DNA from: Thiotrichales bacterium
Lineage (GTDB): Bacteria; Pseudomonadota; Gammaproteobacteria; Thiomicrospirales; Thiomicrospiraceae
Direction: 5' to 3'
DNA length: 9,354 bases
Assembly: GCA_014763835.1 (NCBI GenBank)
Contig: JACXUQ010000071.1
Span: 1-9,354 of the forward strand
Below the pieces are notes generated by a model. That model was not told where the DNA came from and made no database searches. It was given only the letters and a program-made list of their open reading frames with translations. How positions within the stretch are numbered: position 1 is the first letter of the stretch; the number at the start of each line of letters is the position of its first letter. Positions 1 through 6,811 of the stretch are shown here, in pieces. The position numbers and the translations under genes are program-made.

Positions 1-470
1 GGGGCGACAATGAAATCGGCGGGCACCGCTTTGGCGCCGAAGGTCTGCATGAGCTGGCCGTCGAGATCATTGACGATAATTGCCGGGTTCATGGCGTTCT
101 GCTGTGCGTAGTCGCGCAATTGTTCGTCATCGCCCGACTGGCTGGCGATGTTGATGACGCGGTAATCCCCGGCAACCGATTCGACACTGCCGCGGGTCAT
201 TTTGCAGATCGGACACCAGGTTGCCCAGAGGTGAATTAGCGTCGGTTCTTTAATCTGGCTTAGGTCAAGCGTTTGGCCTTCCAATGTTTGCAGGGTAAGT
301 GCGGGCACCTGACCGTGGATGACGTCGCCTTGCATAAAGGGGCGCAGGCTCAGGTAGGCGATCACAAAGACAAGAACGGTGAGCGTGTTTTTGAACCAGT
401 TGCGTTGCCAAAGCGGAGGCTTGGACCCGGCCTGTTGAGTTTTTTGGGGCGAATTTTCGGATGTTGTCAT
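1..470 (-). CDS. Membrane-anchored thioredoxin-fold protein disulfide oxidoreductase (TlpA/ScsD/DsbE-like), C-terminus missing
   Basis: Read on the minus strand from ATG 468-470, the frame stays open for 156 codons to the window edge, so the C-terminus is missing. Residues 1-26 are polar and basic (cytoplasmic). About residues 27-45 form one hydrophobic helix, best read as an uncleaved signal anchor that places the rest in the periplasm. The thioredoxin fold follows, with active site WCPIC (Cys86, Cys89) inside the run HLWATWCPICK and the usual cis-proline after valine at Val149-Pro150. CPIC/CPVC sites preceded by WATW are typical of the ScsD/MtbDsbE branch of TlpA-like proteins, which exchange disulfides with periplasmic partners. 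Partner and direction (oxidase or reductase) cannot be told from sequence. It is divergent from tpm with a 93-bp gap. Fold assignment is secure; the ScsD subgroup is an inference. Confidence 0.85.
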   Translation of the reverse strand, partial: MTTSENSPQKTQQAGSKPPLWQRNWFKNTLTVLVFVIAYLSLRPFMQGDVIHGQVPALTLQTLEGQTLDLSQIKEPTLIHLWATWCPICKMTRGSVESVAGDYRVINIASQSGDDEQLRDYAQQNAMNPAIIVNDLDGQLMQTFGAKAVPADFIVA

Positions 471-535
471 GGTTGGCGACTCTTGTTTGGTTTGGCGCTT
501 GGCGCGCTAGGCGTGTACTTGTTAAGATGGCGCCC

Positions 536-564
536 ATTATAAAGATTATTGGGAGGGATGACCA
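536..564 (-). promoter_or_regulatory. Candidate sigma70 promoter for the thioredoxin-fold gene
   Basis: On the minus strand a perfect -10 TATAAT (536-541) lies 17 bp from TGGTCA (559-564), a 4/6 match to the -35 consensus. The predicted start is near 529, giving a leader of about 58 nt. The -35 overlaps the start codon of tpm, so the two divergent genes would share the region. The overlapping plus-strand TATAAA (538-543) could serve tpm, but I see no good -35 for it. Confidence 0.45.
551..556 (+). promoter_or_regulatory. Shine-Dalgarno that fixes the tpm start
   Basis: GGGAGG lies 7 nt before ATG 564. The in-frame ATG at 558 is only 1 nt after it and the TTG at 549 precedes it, so 564 is the best-supported start. 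It also gives the N-terminus expected of bacterial TPMTs (M, two or three residues, then FW). Confidence 0.75.
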
Positions 565-1193
565 TGCAGGCGGATTTTTGGCATGACATGTGGGAAAGCG
601 GTGTGGTGGGTTTTCACCAGACGGAAATCAACGGTTTTTTGCAGCAGTATTGGCAGCGTTTGGGATTGCATGGCGATGAAACCGTGCTGGTGCCGTTGTG
701 CGGCAAGTCGCTGGATATGTTGTGGCTGAGCGGGCAGGGCCATAAGGTGTTGGGCGTGGAGTTGAGCCAGAAGGCGCTGGATGAGTTTTTGGATGAAAAC
801 AAGTTGACCTCCGCACCTTTGGTGCATGCCCATTTCTGCGGCTACCAGCTGGCGGCAATGGCCTTGTTGTGCGGCGATTTTTTTCATTTAAGCGCCGCCG
901 ATTGCGAAGTGGTTAAAGCGGTGTACGACCGTGCGGCGCTGGTGGCGTTGCCACCGGAAATGCGCAAACAGTATGCGGCGCATTTGCAGACGATTTTGCC
1001 GGCCGGCACCAAGATGTTGCTGGTGAATCTGGAATATGACCAGAGTCTGTTGAATGGGCCGCCGTTTTCGGTGCCGGAAAGCGAAATCCGCCAGCTGTTT
1101 GCAAACTGTTCGCGCATTGAAGTGGTTTTCGAGCAGAGTTTGCAGCGCAAGGGTGTGGCGGCGCAGGAAAAGGTGTTGCTGATCGAATTTTAA
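564..1193 (+). CDS. tpm: Thiopurine S-methyltransferase (bacterial TPMT)
   Basis: This 209-residue SAM-dependent class I methyltransferase has the usual length for bacterial TPMT. Visible family signatures are the N-terminal FWHDMWESGVVGFHQ (5-19), the SAM-binding VPLCGKS (43-49) followed by the GH-VLGVELS strand with acidic Glu66, CGDFF (103-107), VYDRAALVALP (120-130) and PPFSVPESEI (156-165). The enzyme methylates thiopurines. Bacterial members are also known for methylating selenium and tellurium compounds, so the physiological substrate may be a metalloid or a small thiol. It stands alone, divergent from a periplasmic thiol-redox gene and convergent with yrfG (21-bp gap without a convincing terminator). 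The start was chosen from the Shine-Dalgarno and N-terminal motif. The family is very secure; the substrate is not. Confidence 0.95.
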   Translation: MQADFWHDMWESGVVGFHQTEINGFLQQYWQRLGLHGDETVLVPLCGKSLDMLWLSGQGHKVLGVELSQKALDEFLDENKLTSAPLVHAHFCGYQLAAMALLCGDFFHLSAADCEVVKAVYDRAALVALPPEMRKQYAAHLQTILPAGTKMLLVNLEYDQSLLNGPPFSVPESEIRQLFANCSRIEVVFEQSLQRKGVAAQEKVLLIEF

Positions 1194-1214
1194 CCGCCGG
1201 TCTTATAATGGCCT

Positions 1215-1877
1215 TTAAAGCGGCATAATCTCGTTAAAGTTCTCGAAGTGGTCGAACTCCTGCGGGTCGATTTTGTCGAGTTTGGGGCTGACATGGGTTG
1301 CGCACAGCAGATGCTGAATGCCGTATTGTCTGGCGGTTCTTAAAGCATGCAGGTTGTCGTCCACCAACAAAGTATGCGCCGGGTCGTAAGGGTGCACGGT
1401 CTGGATTTCGGACCAGATGCGGATGTCCTCTTTGGGGATGCCGAAGTCGTGGGCGGAGATCAGGTGATCGAAATAGTCGCCGATGGCGGTCATTTCCAGT
1501 TTGATGACTAAACTGTCGCGGTGGGCGTTGGTGACCATAATGACATGTTTGCCCATCTGCTTGAGTTTGGCCAGAAAGTCGATGACGTCCGGATGCGCCT
1601 GAATCAGGTGTTTGAGTTCGCGTTTGAGTTCGGCAATGGGCAGGCTCAGCGTTTCGCTCCAGTAGTCCAGACAGTACCAGTTAAGCGTGCCTTGCTGGCT
1701 GTGGATTTTAGCGTGAATCAGCGCATTGGCTTCATCCACGGTCATGTCATTGCGCTCGGCGTAAATCTTAGGCAGATATTCCATCCAGAAGTGCCAGTCA
1801 AAATGGAGGTCGAGCAGGGTGCCGTCCATATCGAGCAATACCGTATCGATTTTTGACCAGTCTAGCTTGGCATTCAT
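1215..1877 (-). CDS. yrfG: GMP/IMP nucleotidase YrfG, HAD superfamily
   Basis: This 220-residue HAD phosphatase closely follows E. coli YrfG, which dephosphorylates GMP and IMP. Motif I is LLDMDGT with nucleophile Asp16 and acid/base Asp18. Motif II is VTNAH with Thr106. Motif III Lys139 lies in FGIPKED, and motif IV is VDD (Asp163, Asp164). A helical C1 cap sits between motifs I and II and contains the YrfG-like LNWYCLDYWSE. ATG 1877 is used because it aligns with YrfG starts. An in-frame TTG at 1883, two codons earlier, is better spaced from the AAGGG upstream and cannot be excluded. The gene is divergent from nudE, as in related genomes, but here a MITE-like repeat fills the gap. Cytosolic; role in purine nucleotide turnover. 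Confidence 0.93.
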   Translation of the reverse strand: MNAKLDWSKIDTVLLDMDGTLLDLHFDWHFWMEYLPKIYAERNDMTVDEANALIHAKIHSQQGTLNWYCLDYWSETLSLPIAELKRELKHLIQAHPDVIDFLAKLKQMGKHVIMVTNAHRDSLVIKLEMTAIGDYFDHLISAHDFGIPKEDIRIWSEIQTVHPYDPAHTLLVDDNLHALRTARQYGIQHLLCATHVSPKLDKIDPQEFDHFENFNEIMPL

Positions 1878-1985
1878 TGGCAATCCGTTTCCCTTGTCGT
1901 ATTATGTTCGTTGAGACTTTTGCACGAGGTCATGCATGTATAAAAATGGCTATAATTCTCCATCTTTAAGCCAAAAAAACGGGCC

Positions 1986-1999
1986 AATAGCTGGCTATT
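1986..1999. repeat. Internal palindrome of repeat copy 1
   Basis: AATAGC, 2-nt spacer TG, GCTATT: a perfect 6-bp inverted repeat. It begins 74 bp after the TGAGA tip of the element, the same distance as the longer palindrome in copy 2, so it appears to be a fixed part of the family. Confidence 0.7.
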
Positions 2000-2010
2000 A
2001 CGCCGATTTT

Positions 2011-2038
2011 TTGACTCAAATCTGCAAAATTCTATCGC
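2011..2038 (+). promoter_or_regulatory. Weak candidate promoter for nudE inside the repeat
   Basis: TTGACT (2011-2016) is a good -35. The hexamer 16 bp later, TATCGC (2033-2038), is a poor -10. If used, transcription would start within the right inverted repeat and give a short leader. No better promoter is visible in front of nudE. Confidence 0.25.
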
Positions 2039-2064
2039 ATTTTTCTTTCATCCATGACTCGTGC

Positions 2065-2069
2065 AAAGG
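2065..2069 (+). promoter_or_regulatory. nudE ribosome-binding site inside the right inverted repeat
   Basis: AAAGG at 2065-2069 lies 9 nt before ATG 2079 and is part of the GTGCAAAGGTCTCAA end of the repeat. It supports ATG 2079 over the in-frame GTG 2061, which lies within the inverted repeat itself. Confidence 0.55.
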
Positions 2070-2078
2070 TCTCAAGTT

Positions 2079-2648
2079 ATGAAAAAAATCCCATCAATTT
2101 CTAAAAAAACTGCGCCGCTTGTACTCTCCGAGGAGATCGTGGCGGAGTCCCGCCTGTTTACCGTTCAAGCACAGTCGCTGGAGTTTTCCAACGGCAATCA
2201 GGTGGTGTATGAGCGTCTGCTGGGCTCGGCCCAAGGCGCTGTGTTGATTATACCGATGCTGGACGAGAATACGATGTTACTGATTCGTGAATTTTGCATC
2301 GGTGTGGGGCGGTACGAGTTGGGCTTTCCCAAAGGCAAGGTCGATCCGGGCGAAACCTGGGCGCAGGCCTGCATCCGCGAAAGTCAGGAAGAGGTGGGGT
2401 ATAAACCGAGTCAGGTGAAACTGCTGGATTCGGTGAGCATGGCGGCCGGTTATATGACACACCATACCCATATCGTGCTGGCGACCGGTTTGACGCCGCA
2501 ACCGGAGCCGGGCGACGAGCCGGAGCCGCTCGAAGTGGTGCCGTGGAAGCTGGACGCATGGCGCGAACTGCTGGCGCAACCAGATTTCAGCGAAGGACGC
2601 GCTTATGCCGCCCTGATGCTGGTGCTCAAAGAGACGGGGCGGATTTGA
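2079..2648 (+). CDS. nudE: ADP compounds hydrolase NudE (Nudix family)
   Basis: This 189-residue cytosolic Nudix hydrolase has a complete Nudix box starting at Gly86: G-x5-E (Glu92)-x7-RE (100-101)-SQ-EE (104-105)-V-G-Y. The box positions the Mg ions for pyrophosphate cleavage. NudE hydrolyses ADP-linked compounds such as ADP-ribose, Ap3A and NADH. The preceding FPKGKVDPGE run and the downstream proline-rich PQPEPGDEPEP loop fit the NudE/ADP-ribose group. The specific name rests mainly on context: yrfG is divergent upstream and cysQ follows directly, as in related gammaproteobacteria. The start at ATG 2079 gives MKKIPSISKK, only 3 nt after the repeat end. Its stop TGA shares one base with the cysQ start, so the two genes are probably co-transcribed and translationally coupled. 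Confidence 0.93.
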   Translation: MKKIPSISKKTAPLVLSEEIVAESRLFTVQAQSLEFSNGNQVVYERLLGSAQGAVLIIPMLDENTMLLIREFCIGVGRYELGFPKGKVDPGETWAQACIRESQEEVGYKPSQVKLLDSVSMAAGYMTHHTHIVLATGLTPQPEPGDEPEPLEVVPWKLDAWRELLAQPDFSEGRAYAALMLVLKETGRI

Positions 2649-3493
2649 TGATGGACTTGGCCAAACTGCTGCCGCAGGTGTGTCGTATTGCCGTGGAAGC
2701 GGGCGATGTGATTGTCGAGGTCTATGACGACTACGATGATGCCCAGATTGAACACAAGGGTGACGGTACGCCGGTCACGCTGGCGGACAAACGTGCGGAT
2801 GCACTGATTTGCCATGCCTTGAGCCGTCTGACACCTGCCATTCCGCTAGTGACGGAGGAGAGTGTGGCGGAGGTGCCGTTTGCCGTCCGCAAGAATTGGC
2901 AGACCTTCTGGCTGGTTGACCCGTTGGACGGCACCAAAGAGTTTATCGAACGTACTGGTGAGTTCAGTGTGAATATTGCGCTGGTCGATCAGGGTAGAAG
3001 TATTCTTGGGGTGGTCTATGTGCCGGTGACGCGGGTGCTGTATTGTGCGCTCAGCGGTGAGGGCGCCTATAAGCAGGTGATTCCGCAAAGCCTATCAAGT
3101 CAAGAATGGCAGGCTTGCCTGGATGAAAAGCAACGTATCCATGTGCGTTCGCTTAAGCCGGGTGTTCCTGTCAGAGTGGCGGTGAGTCGCCGGCATGGCA
3201 GTTCCACCAAGGCGTTTATGACGGCTTTGGGGGAGACCGAAACGGTCAGAATGGGCTCGGCCATCAAGTCCTGTCTGGTGGCCGAAGGTGCGGCGGATGT
3301 CTATCCGCGTTTTGGGCCGACTTCCTTGTGGGACACGGCGGCGGCGCAATGCGTGGTTGAGGAGGCCGGCGGCAAGCTGGTGGACCGTTATGGCAAAGCG
3401 CTGCGTTACGAGCAGTCCGAGTCTTTGCTGAATCCGCACTTTATGGTGGCGGGCGATTGTGATTTTGCCTGGCCGGCCTTTCCAAAACGTTAA
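2648..3493 (+). CDS. cysQ: 3'(2'),5'-bisphosphate nucleotidase CysQ
   Basis: This 281-residue member of the inositol-monophosphatase/FIG superfamily removes the 3'-phosphate of PAP (3'-phosphoadenosine 5'-phosphate), the by-product of sulfate assimilation and sulfotransfer, giving AMP. Metal-binding motifs are intact: Asp47 in LADKRAD, Glu70-Glu71 in VTEES, DPLDGT (91-96) and WDT with Asp229. KEFI and FSVNIALV after the DPLDGT motif are typical of CysQ rather than SuhB. The start ATG 2648 overlaps the nudE stop (TGATG); a second ATG follows at 2651. GGGG of the nudE tail lies about 8 nt upstream as a Shine-Dalgarno. Removal of PAP and of dinucleotides by the neighbouring NudE are complementary clean-up steps. 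Convergent with the HDOD gene, with only 14 bp between stops and no terminator seen. Confidence 0.95.
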   Translation: MMDLAKLLPQVCRIAVEAGDVIVEVYDDYDDAQIEHKGDGTPVTLADKRADALICHALSRLTPAIPLVTEESVAEVPFAVRKNWQTFWLVDPLDGTKEFIERTGEFSVNIALVDQGRSILGVVYVPVTRVLYCALSGEGAYKQVIPQSLSSQEWQACLDEKQRIHVRSLKPGVPVRVAVSRRHGSSTKAFMTALGETETVRMGSAIKSCLVAEGAADVYPRFGPTSLWDTAAAQCVVEEAGGKLVDRYGKALRYEQSESLLNPHFMVAGDCDFAWPAFPKR

Positions 3494-3507
3494 ATTTTCA
3501 ACACACT

Positions 3508-4398
3508 TTATAGCAGAAAGTCACTCAAGCCGGCTTTGATGGAGGCGATCCCTTCATCATTCAGCTGCAAAGCCTGCTGGGCATTCTGCAGCAGTTTTTT
3601 ATTCTCCGGGCATTTTCCTTCCTTGTGTTTCTGCTCCAATAGTAGGGCATGCGCCAATTCGATCACCGCGACCATATGGCGCAGTTTTTCGTTGTTGATT
3701 CTGCTCAGATCATGTTCGTGGTGCAGCAAAATAGTCTGGCTGAACGAGTTGGGCAGGCTCAGAGATTTGGTAATGACATAGCCCATGGCCGAATGGGTGG
3801 TGCCAAAGCGTTCATATTCGCGTTTGTGGGAACCATAATGTTCCACGAGTTTGCCCACAAAAGTTTGACCGTAATCCTGTTCTATTTCCGTCAGTGCGAA
3901 GGTGCCGATGTCGTGCAGCAAGCCTAACAGGTAGGCTTCCCCCTGATTGATAAATTTGGAGTATTTGGCAATCATTGAGGCAATGACGGCGATATTGCGG
4001 GAGTGATAGCTCAAGCCGCTGATACGGTTTTTATCGAGCAGTTCCTTGATATAAATGGATAGGATGTAGTTTTTAATCTGATTGTTGCCAAGCCGGTAAA
4101 TAGCGCTGTTGATGTCTTTGATTTTGACGTTGCTGTTACCGTTTAAGCTCGGCAGATTGGCGAGGCTGATCAGTTCGCTGGCGAGCATCGGATTGGATGC
4201 GACCAGGTTGTGAATCTTCTTTGGATCCGGCATTTCGCTTTTTGCAAAGAGCTTTTGCAGTTCGATAATTTCTGTAGGGATAAGCGGGACATCGATACGT
4301 TTGAGTATCTGTTCAGCCACTTGGATCTGATCTTTTATGGTGTGCATATTGGGGATGTGCTTTTTGCGCCAGGCTTTTTTGCCGCCTATTCTACGCAT
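3508..4398 (-). CDS. HDOD-domain protein (putative signalling protein)
   Basis: A 296-residue soluble protein made almost entirely of one HDOD domain (about 25-270), with no receiver, GGDEF or EAL domain attached. Typical early HDOD features are IDVPLIPT (35-41), PDP-x7-LVASNP and the helix around MLASELISLAN. HD-type residues are kept: His132 (YHS), His162-Asp163 (LLHDIGT), His202 (THSAMG) and the pair His226-His227. HDOD proteins are regulatory and often lack activity; several act in c-di-GMP, chemotaxis or stress signalling. No partner can be named here. Start is uncertain: ATG 4398 gives a basic 17-residue extension, ATG 4347 begins at MHTIKDQ where the domain usually starts, and neither has a Shine-Dalgarno. 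The gene looks more A+T-rich than cysQ and nrdA around it. Confidence 0.88.
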   Translation of the reverse strand: MRRIGGKKAWRKKHIPNMHTIKDQIQVAEQILKRIDVPLIPTEIIELQKLFAKSEMPDPKKIHNLVASNPMLASELISLANLPSLNGNSNVKIKDINSAIYRLGNNQIKNYILSIYIKELLDKNRISGLSYHSRNIAVIASMIAKYSKFINQGEAYLLGLLHDIGTFALTEIEQDYGQTFVGKLVEHYGSHKREYERFGTTHSAMGYVITKSLSLPNSFSQTILLHHEHDLSRINNEKLRHMVAVIELAHALLLEQKHKEGKCPENKKLLQNAQQALQLNDEGIASIKAGLSDFLL

Positions 4399-4410
4399 GA
4401 GGCATTTAAA

Positions 4411-4439
4411 AGTATAGATTGGAGGGTTTTATGCGTATT
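4411..4439 (-). promoter_or_regulatory. Weak candidate promoter of the HDOD gene
   Basis: The minus strand has TATACT (4411-4416), a 5/6 match to -10, with only a poor -35 (AATACG, 4434-4439) 17 bp away. The start would be near 4404, nearly leaderless for ATG 4398 or with a 57-nt leader for ATG 4347. The -35 abuts the nrdA terminator. Confidence 0.3.
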
Positions 4440-4465
4440 AAAAAGCCCCTTTAAATAAGGGACTT
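4440..4465 (-). terminator. Rho-independent terminator after nrdA
   Basis: On the minus-strand transcript a 9-bp stem, AAGUCCCUU (4465-4457) with AAGGGGCUU (4451-4443) including one G-U pair, closes a 5-nt loop and runs into a U tract (4444-4440). It lies 18 bp after the nrdA stop. A second small hairpin, AAGCC-GTTT-GGCTT (4472-4485), overlaps the stop codon. This ends the nrdA transcript before the HDOD gene. Confidence 0.85.
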
Positions 4466-4483
4466 AATCTGAAGCCGTTTGGC

Positions 4484-6751
4484 TTAGAGCTTGCAAGCCC
4501 CGCCTGCGCAGCCGTCATCTTCATGGGCATCATCCGCACCGTCGCGGGTGTTGTGATAGTACATGGTTTTTAAGCCCATTTTATAGGCGTAGAGCAGGTC
4601 TTGCAGGATGACTTTGACCGGCACCTTGTCTTCGTCGAACTTGGACGGATCGTAGTTGGTGTTCGCCGAAATCGCCTGATCCACAAATTTCTGCATAATG
4701 CCTACCAGCTGGATATAACCGCGGTTGTTGGGGATATGCCACAGCAGTTCGTACTGGTTGCGGAACTCTTTAAAGCCCGGCACCACTTGCTTGAGGATGC
4801 CGTCTTTGGAGGCTTTGACCGAAACATAACCACGCGGCGGTTCGATACCGTTGGTGGAGTTGGTGATTTGCGAAGAGGTTTCGCAAGGCATCAAAGCCGT
4901 CAGGGTCGAGTTACGCAGACCGTGGGTTTTGATCTCTTCACGTAGCGCTTCCCAATCCAGATGCAAAGGTTCATTGCAGACTTCATCCAAATCACGTTTG
5001 TAAGTGTCGATCGGCAACACGCCTTGCGCATAGGTGGTGTCGCCAAAATAGTCGCACTTGCCCTGTTCCTTGGCCAGTTTATTGGAGGCTTTGAGCAGGT
5101 AGTATTGAATCGCTTCAAAGGTGCGGTGAATCAAGCCGTTGGCCGAGCCGTCCGAGTATTTGGTGTAGTTTTTGGCCAGATAGTAAGCCAGGTTGGTGAC
5201 ACCAATGCCGAGCGTACGGCGCCCGATACTGGCGTGACGTGCCGCTTCCACCGGATAGTCCTGATAATCCAATAGGCTGTCGAGCGCACGCACAATCAGC
5301 TCCGAAAGGGATTCCAATTCATCCAGATTGTCCAGCGCGCCCAGGTTGAAGGCGGATAGTGTACACAGTGCGATTTCACCGTTAGGGTCTTCAACCGAAT
5401 TCAGCGGTTTGGTCGGCAGGGCGATTTCCAGACACAGGTTGGATTGGTGAATCGGCGCCTTTTGCGGGTCAAACGGGCTGTGGGTATTACAGTGGTCAAC
5501 GTTCTGGATATAGATGCGGCCGGTCTGCGCACGTTCCTGCGCGATCTGGGTGAACAGATCCAACGCCTTCAGTTTTTTCTTACGAATGCTGTCGTCGGCT
5601 TCGTAAATCTTGTAGAGGCGTTCGAACTCGGCTTGATCGGCAAAGAAAGCATCGTACAGGCCCGGTACGTCCGACGGGCTGAACAGGGTGATTTCGCCGC
5701 CTTCGATCATGCGCTGGTACATCAGTTTGTTGATCTGCACGCCGTAGTCGAGGTGGCGCGCACGGTTTTCTTCTACACCGCGGTTATTTTTAAGCACGAT
5801 CAGCGATTCCACTTCCAAGTGCCAGATAGGATAGAACAGGGTGGCCGCACCGCCGCGCACGCCGCCCTGCGAGCAGGATTTAACCGCCGTCTGGAAGTGT
5901 TTGATAAACGGAATCATGCCGGTGTGGTAGGCTTCGCCGCCGCGGATTTCACTGCCCAGCGCGCGGATGCGCCCCACGTTGACGCCAATACCGGCACGTT
6001 GCGACACGTATTTGACTATCGACGACGAGGTGGCATTGATGGAGTCCAGCGAGTCGCCGCACTCGATCAGCACGCACGAGCTGAACTGGCGTGTCGGGGT
6101 GCGCACGCCGGACATGATTGGGGTCGGTAGCGACAGTTTGAACAGGGATGCGGCGTCGTAGAAATCCTTGACGTACTGCAGGCGTGTTTCCTTTGGATAA
6201 TGCGAGAACAGGCACATCGGAATGAGCATGTAGATAAACTGCGGACTTTCATAAATTTTGCCGGTAACGCGGTTCTGCACCAGGTATTTGCCTTCCAGCT
6301 GCTTAACGGCGGCATAGCTGAAGCTCAGGTCGCGGTCGTGTTGGATATAGCTGTCCAGAGCGTCGATTTCCTGTTTGCTGTAATCTTCGAGAATGGCCTT
6401 GTCGTACATGCCGATGCGCACCATCTTGTTGATGTGCTCAAACAGGGTCGGCGGGGTAAAGCGGTCGAAGGCTTTTTTGCGCAGGTGGAAAATGGCCAAA
6501 CGTGCCGAGAGGTGCTGATAGTCCGGTGCTTTTTCGGAAATCAGGTCGGCGGCCGATTTGATAATGGTTTCATGAATGTCAGAGGTCGTGATGCCGTCGT
6601 AGAACTGGATGTGCGAGCGCAGTTCTACTTCGGAAACGGAGACGTTTTCCAGGCCTTCGGCGGCCCAAGTGATGACGCGATGGATTTTCTCCAAGTCGAT
6701 AGCTTCTTTGCTGCCGTTGCGTTTAGTAACCTGGATGTTCTGGTTTGTCAT
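4484..6751 (-). CDS. nrdA: Class Ia ribonucleoside-diphosphate reductase, alpha (large) subunit
   Basis: This 755-residue protein (E. coli NrdA: 761) reduces ribonucleoside diphosphates to deoxy forms together with the radical-bearing NrdB. An N-terminal ATP-cone (about 5-95) carries the overall activity site. Active-site residues are all present: Cys226 (RQFSSC) and Cys463 (ALCTLSAFNLG) as the redox pair, Cys440 as the thiyl radical site in QSNLCLE with Asn438 and Glu442, the radical-transfer pair Tyr731-Tyr732 (MYYHNTRDG), and C-terminal Cys748/Cys753 (CAGGAC) that take electrons from thioredoxin or glutaredoxin. The open frame extends 50 codons further to 6901, but the start MTNQNIQVTKRNG at 6751 matches E. 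coli and lies behind AGGTG; the upstream part is promoter DNA. nrdB is not downstream: a terminator follows, so it must lie elsewhere. Confidence 0.98.
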   Translation of the reverse strand: MTNQNIQVTKRNGSKEAIDLEKIHRVITWAAEGLENVSVSEVELRSHIQFYDGITTSDIHETIIKSAADLISEKAPDYQHLSARLAIFHLRKKAFDRFTPPTLFEHINKMVRIGMYDKAILEDYSKQEIDALDSYIQHDRDLSFSYAAVKQLEGKYLVQNRVTGKIYESPQFIYMLIPMCLFSHYPKETRLQYVKDFYDAASLFKLSLPTPIMSGVRTPTRQFSSCVLIECGDSLDSINATSSSIVKYVSQRAGIGVNVGRIRALGSEIRGGEAYHTGMIPFIKHFQTAVKSCSQGGVRGGAATLFYPIWHLEVESLIVLKNNRGVEENRARHLDYGVQINKLMYQRMIEGGEITLFSPSDVPGLYDAFFADQAEFERLYKIYEADDSIRKKKLKALDLFTQIAQERAQTGRIYIQNVDHCNTHSPFDPQKAPIHQSNLCLEIALPTKPLNSVEDPNGEIALCTLSAFNLGALDNLDELESLSELIVRALDSLLDYQDYPVEAARHASIGRRTLGIGVTNLAYYLAKNYTKYSDGSANGLIHRTFEAIQYYLLKASNKLAKEQGKCDYFGDTTYAQGVLPIDTYKRDLDEVCNEPLHLDWEALREEIKTHGLRNSTLTALMPCETSSQITNSTNGIEPPRGYVSVKASKDGILKQVVPGFKEFRNQYELLWHIPNNRGYIQLVGIMQKFVDQAISANTNYDPSKFDEDKVPVKVILQDLLYAYKMGLKTMYYHNTRDGADDAHEDDGCAGGACKL

Positions 6752-6765
6752 GAGCGATTTACACC

Positions 6766-6774
6766 TGTGTATAA
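6766..6774 (-). promoter_or_regulatory. DnaA box in the nrdA leader
   Basis: The minus strand reads TTATACACA, an exact match to the DnaA 9-mer TTWTNCACA and identical to E. coli oriC box R2. It lies about 20 nt downstream of the predicted nrdA transcription start, between -10 and start codon. Confidence 0.5.
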
Positions 6775-6795
6775 AAGTTGGTAGAAAGGTTTTAA

Positions 6796-6811
6796 ATGCA
6801 AAATATAGTGG
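6796..6811. promoter_or_regulatory. NrdR-box-like operator over the nrdA -10
   Basis: The 16-mer matches the NrdR consensus ACACWATATATWGTGT at 12 of 16 positions on the plus strand. Its core CAAAATATAGTG differs from CWATATATWGTG at one position. It covers the predicted -10 (6802-6807), the place where NrdR represses. NrdR usually binds two boxes; only a half-site CACTA (6821-6825) is seen as a possible partner. Confidence 0.6.

Larger units (their letters stand above)
1911..2075. repeat. 165-bp MITE-like element with ~28-bp terminal inverted repeats (copy 1)
   Basis: The left end (1911-1938) and the reverse complement of the right end (2048-2075) align over about 28 bp: both start TTGAGAC, then one mismatch, then TTTGCACGAG, then a 1-bp indel, then TCATG and one further mismatch. 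Inside is a short palindrome, AATAGC-TG-GCTATT (1986-1999), and T-rich stretches. No coding sequence fits. A related sequence sits at 9258-9354 with the same order of parts. No clean target-site duplication is visible. A non-autonomous transposon relic (MITE) explains small size, TIRs and dispersed copies. The GAGAC-TTTGCA tip recalls ends of some IS5-type elements, but that is memory, not a search. It fills the whole yrfG-nudE gap. Confidence 0.75.

Noticed and set aside
1194..1224. Shared terminator between tpm and yrfG
   Set aside because: The only complementary ends (CCGC/GCGG or GCCG/CGGC) make 4-bp stems around loops of over 20 nt, with no U tract.
5444..6130. Long plus-strand open frame (228 codons) opposite nrdA
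   Set aside because: It lies antisense to conserved NrdA sequence, its protein has no recognisable motif, and such shadow frames are expected opposite G/C-ending codons.
6200..6784. Plus-strand open frame of 194 codons opposite the nrdA start
   Set aside because: Antisense to the ATP-cone region and running into the nrdA leader; no motif and no convincing ribosome-binding site.
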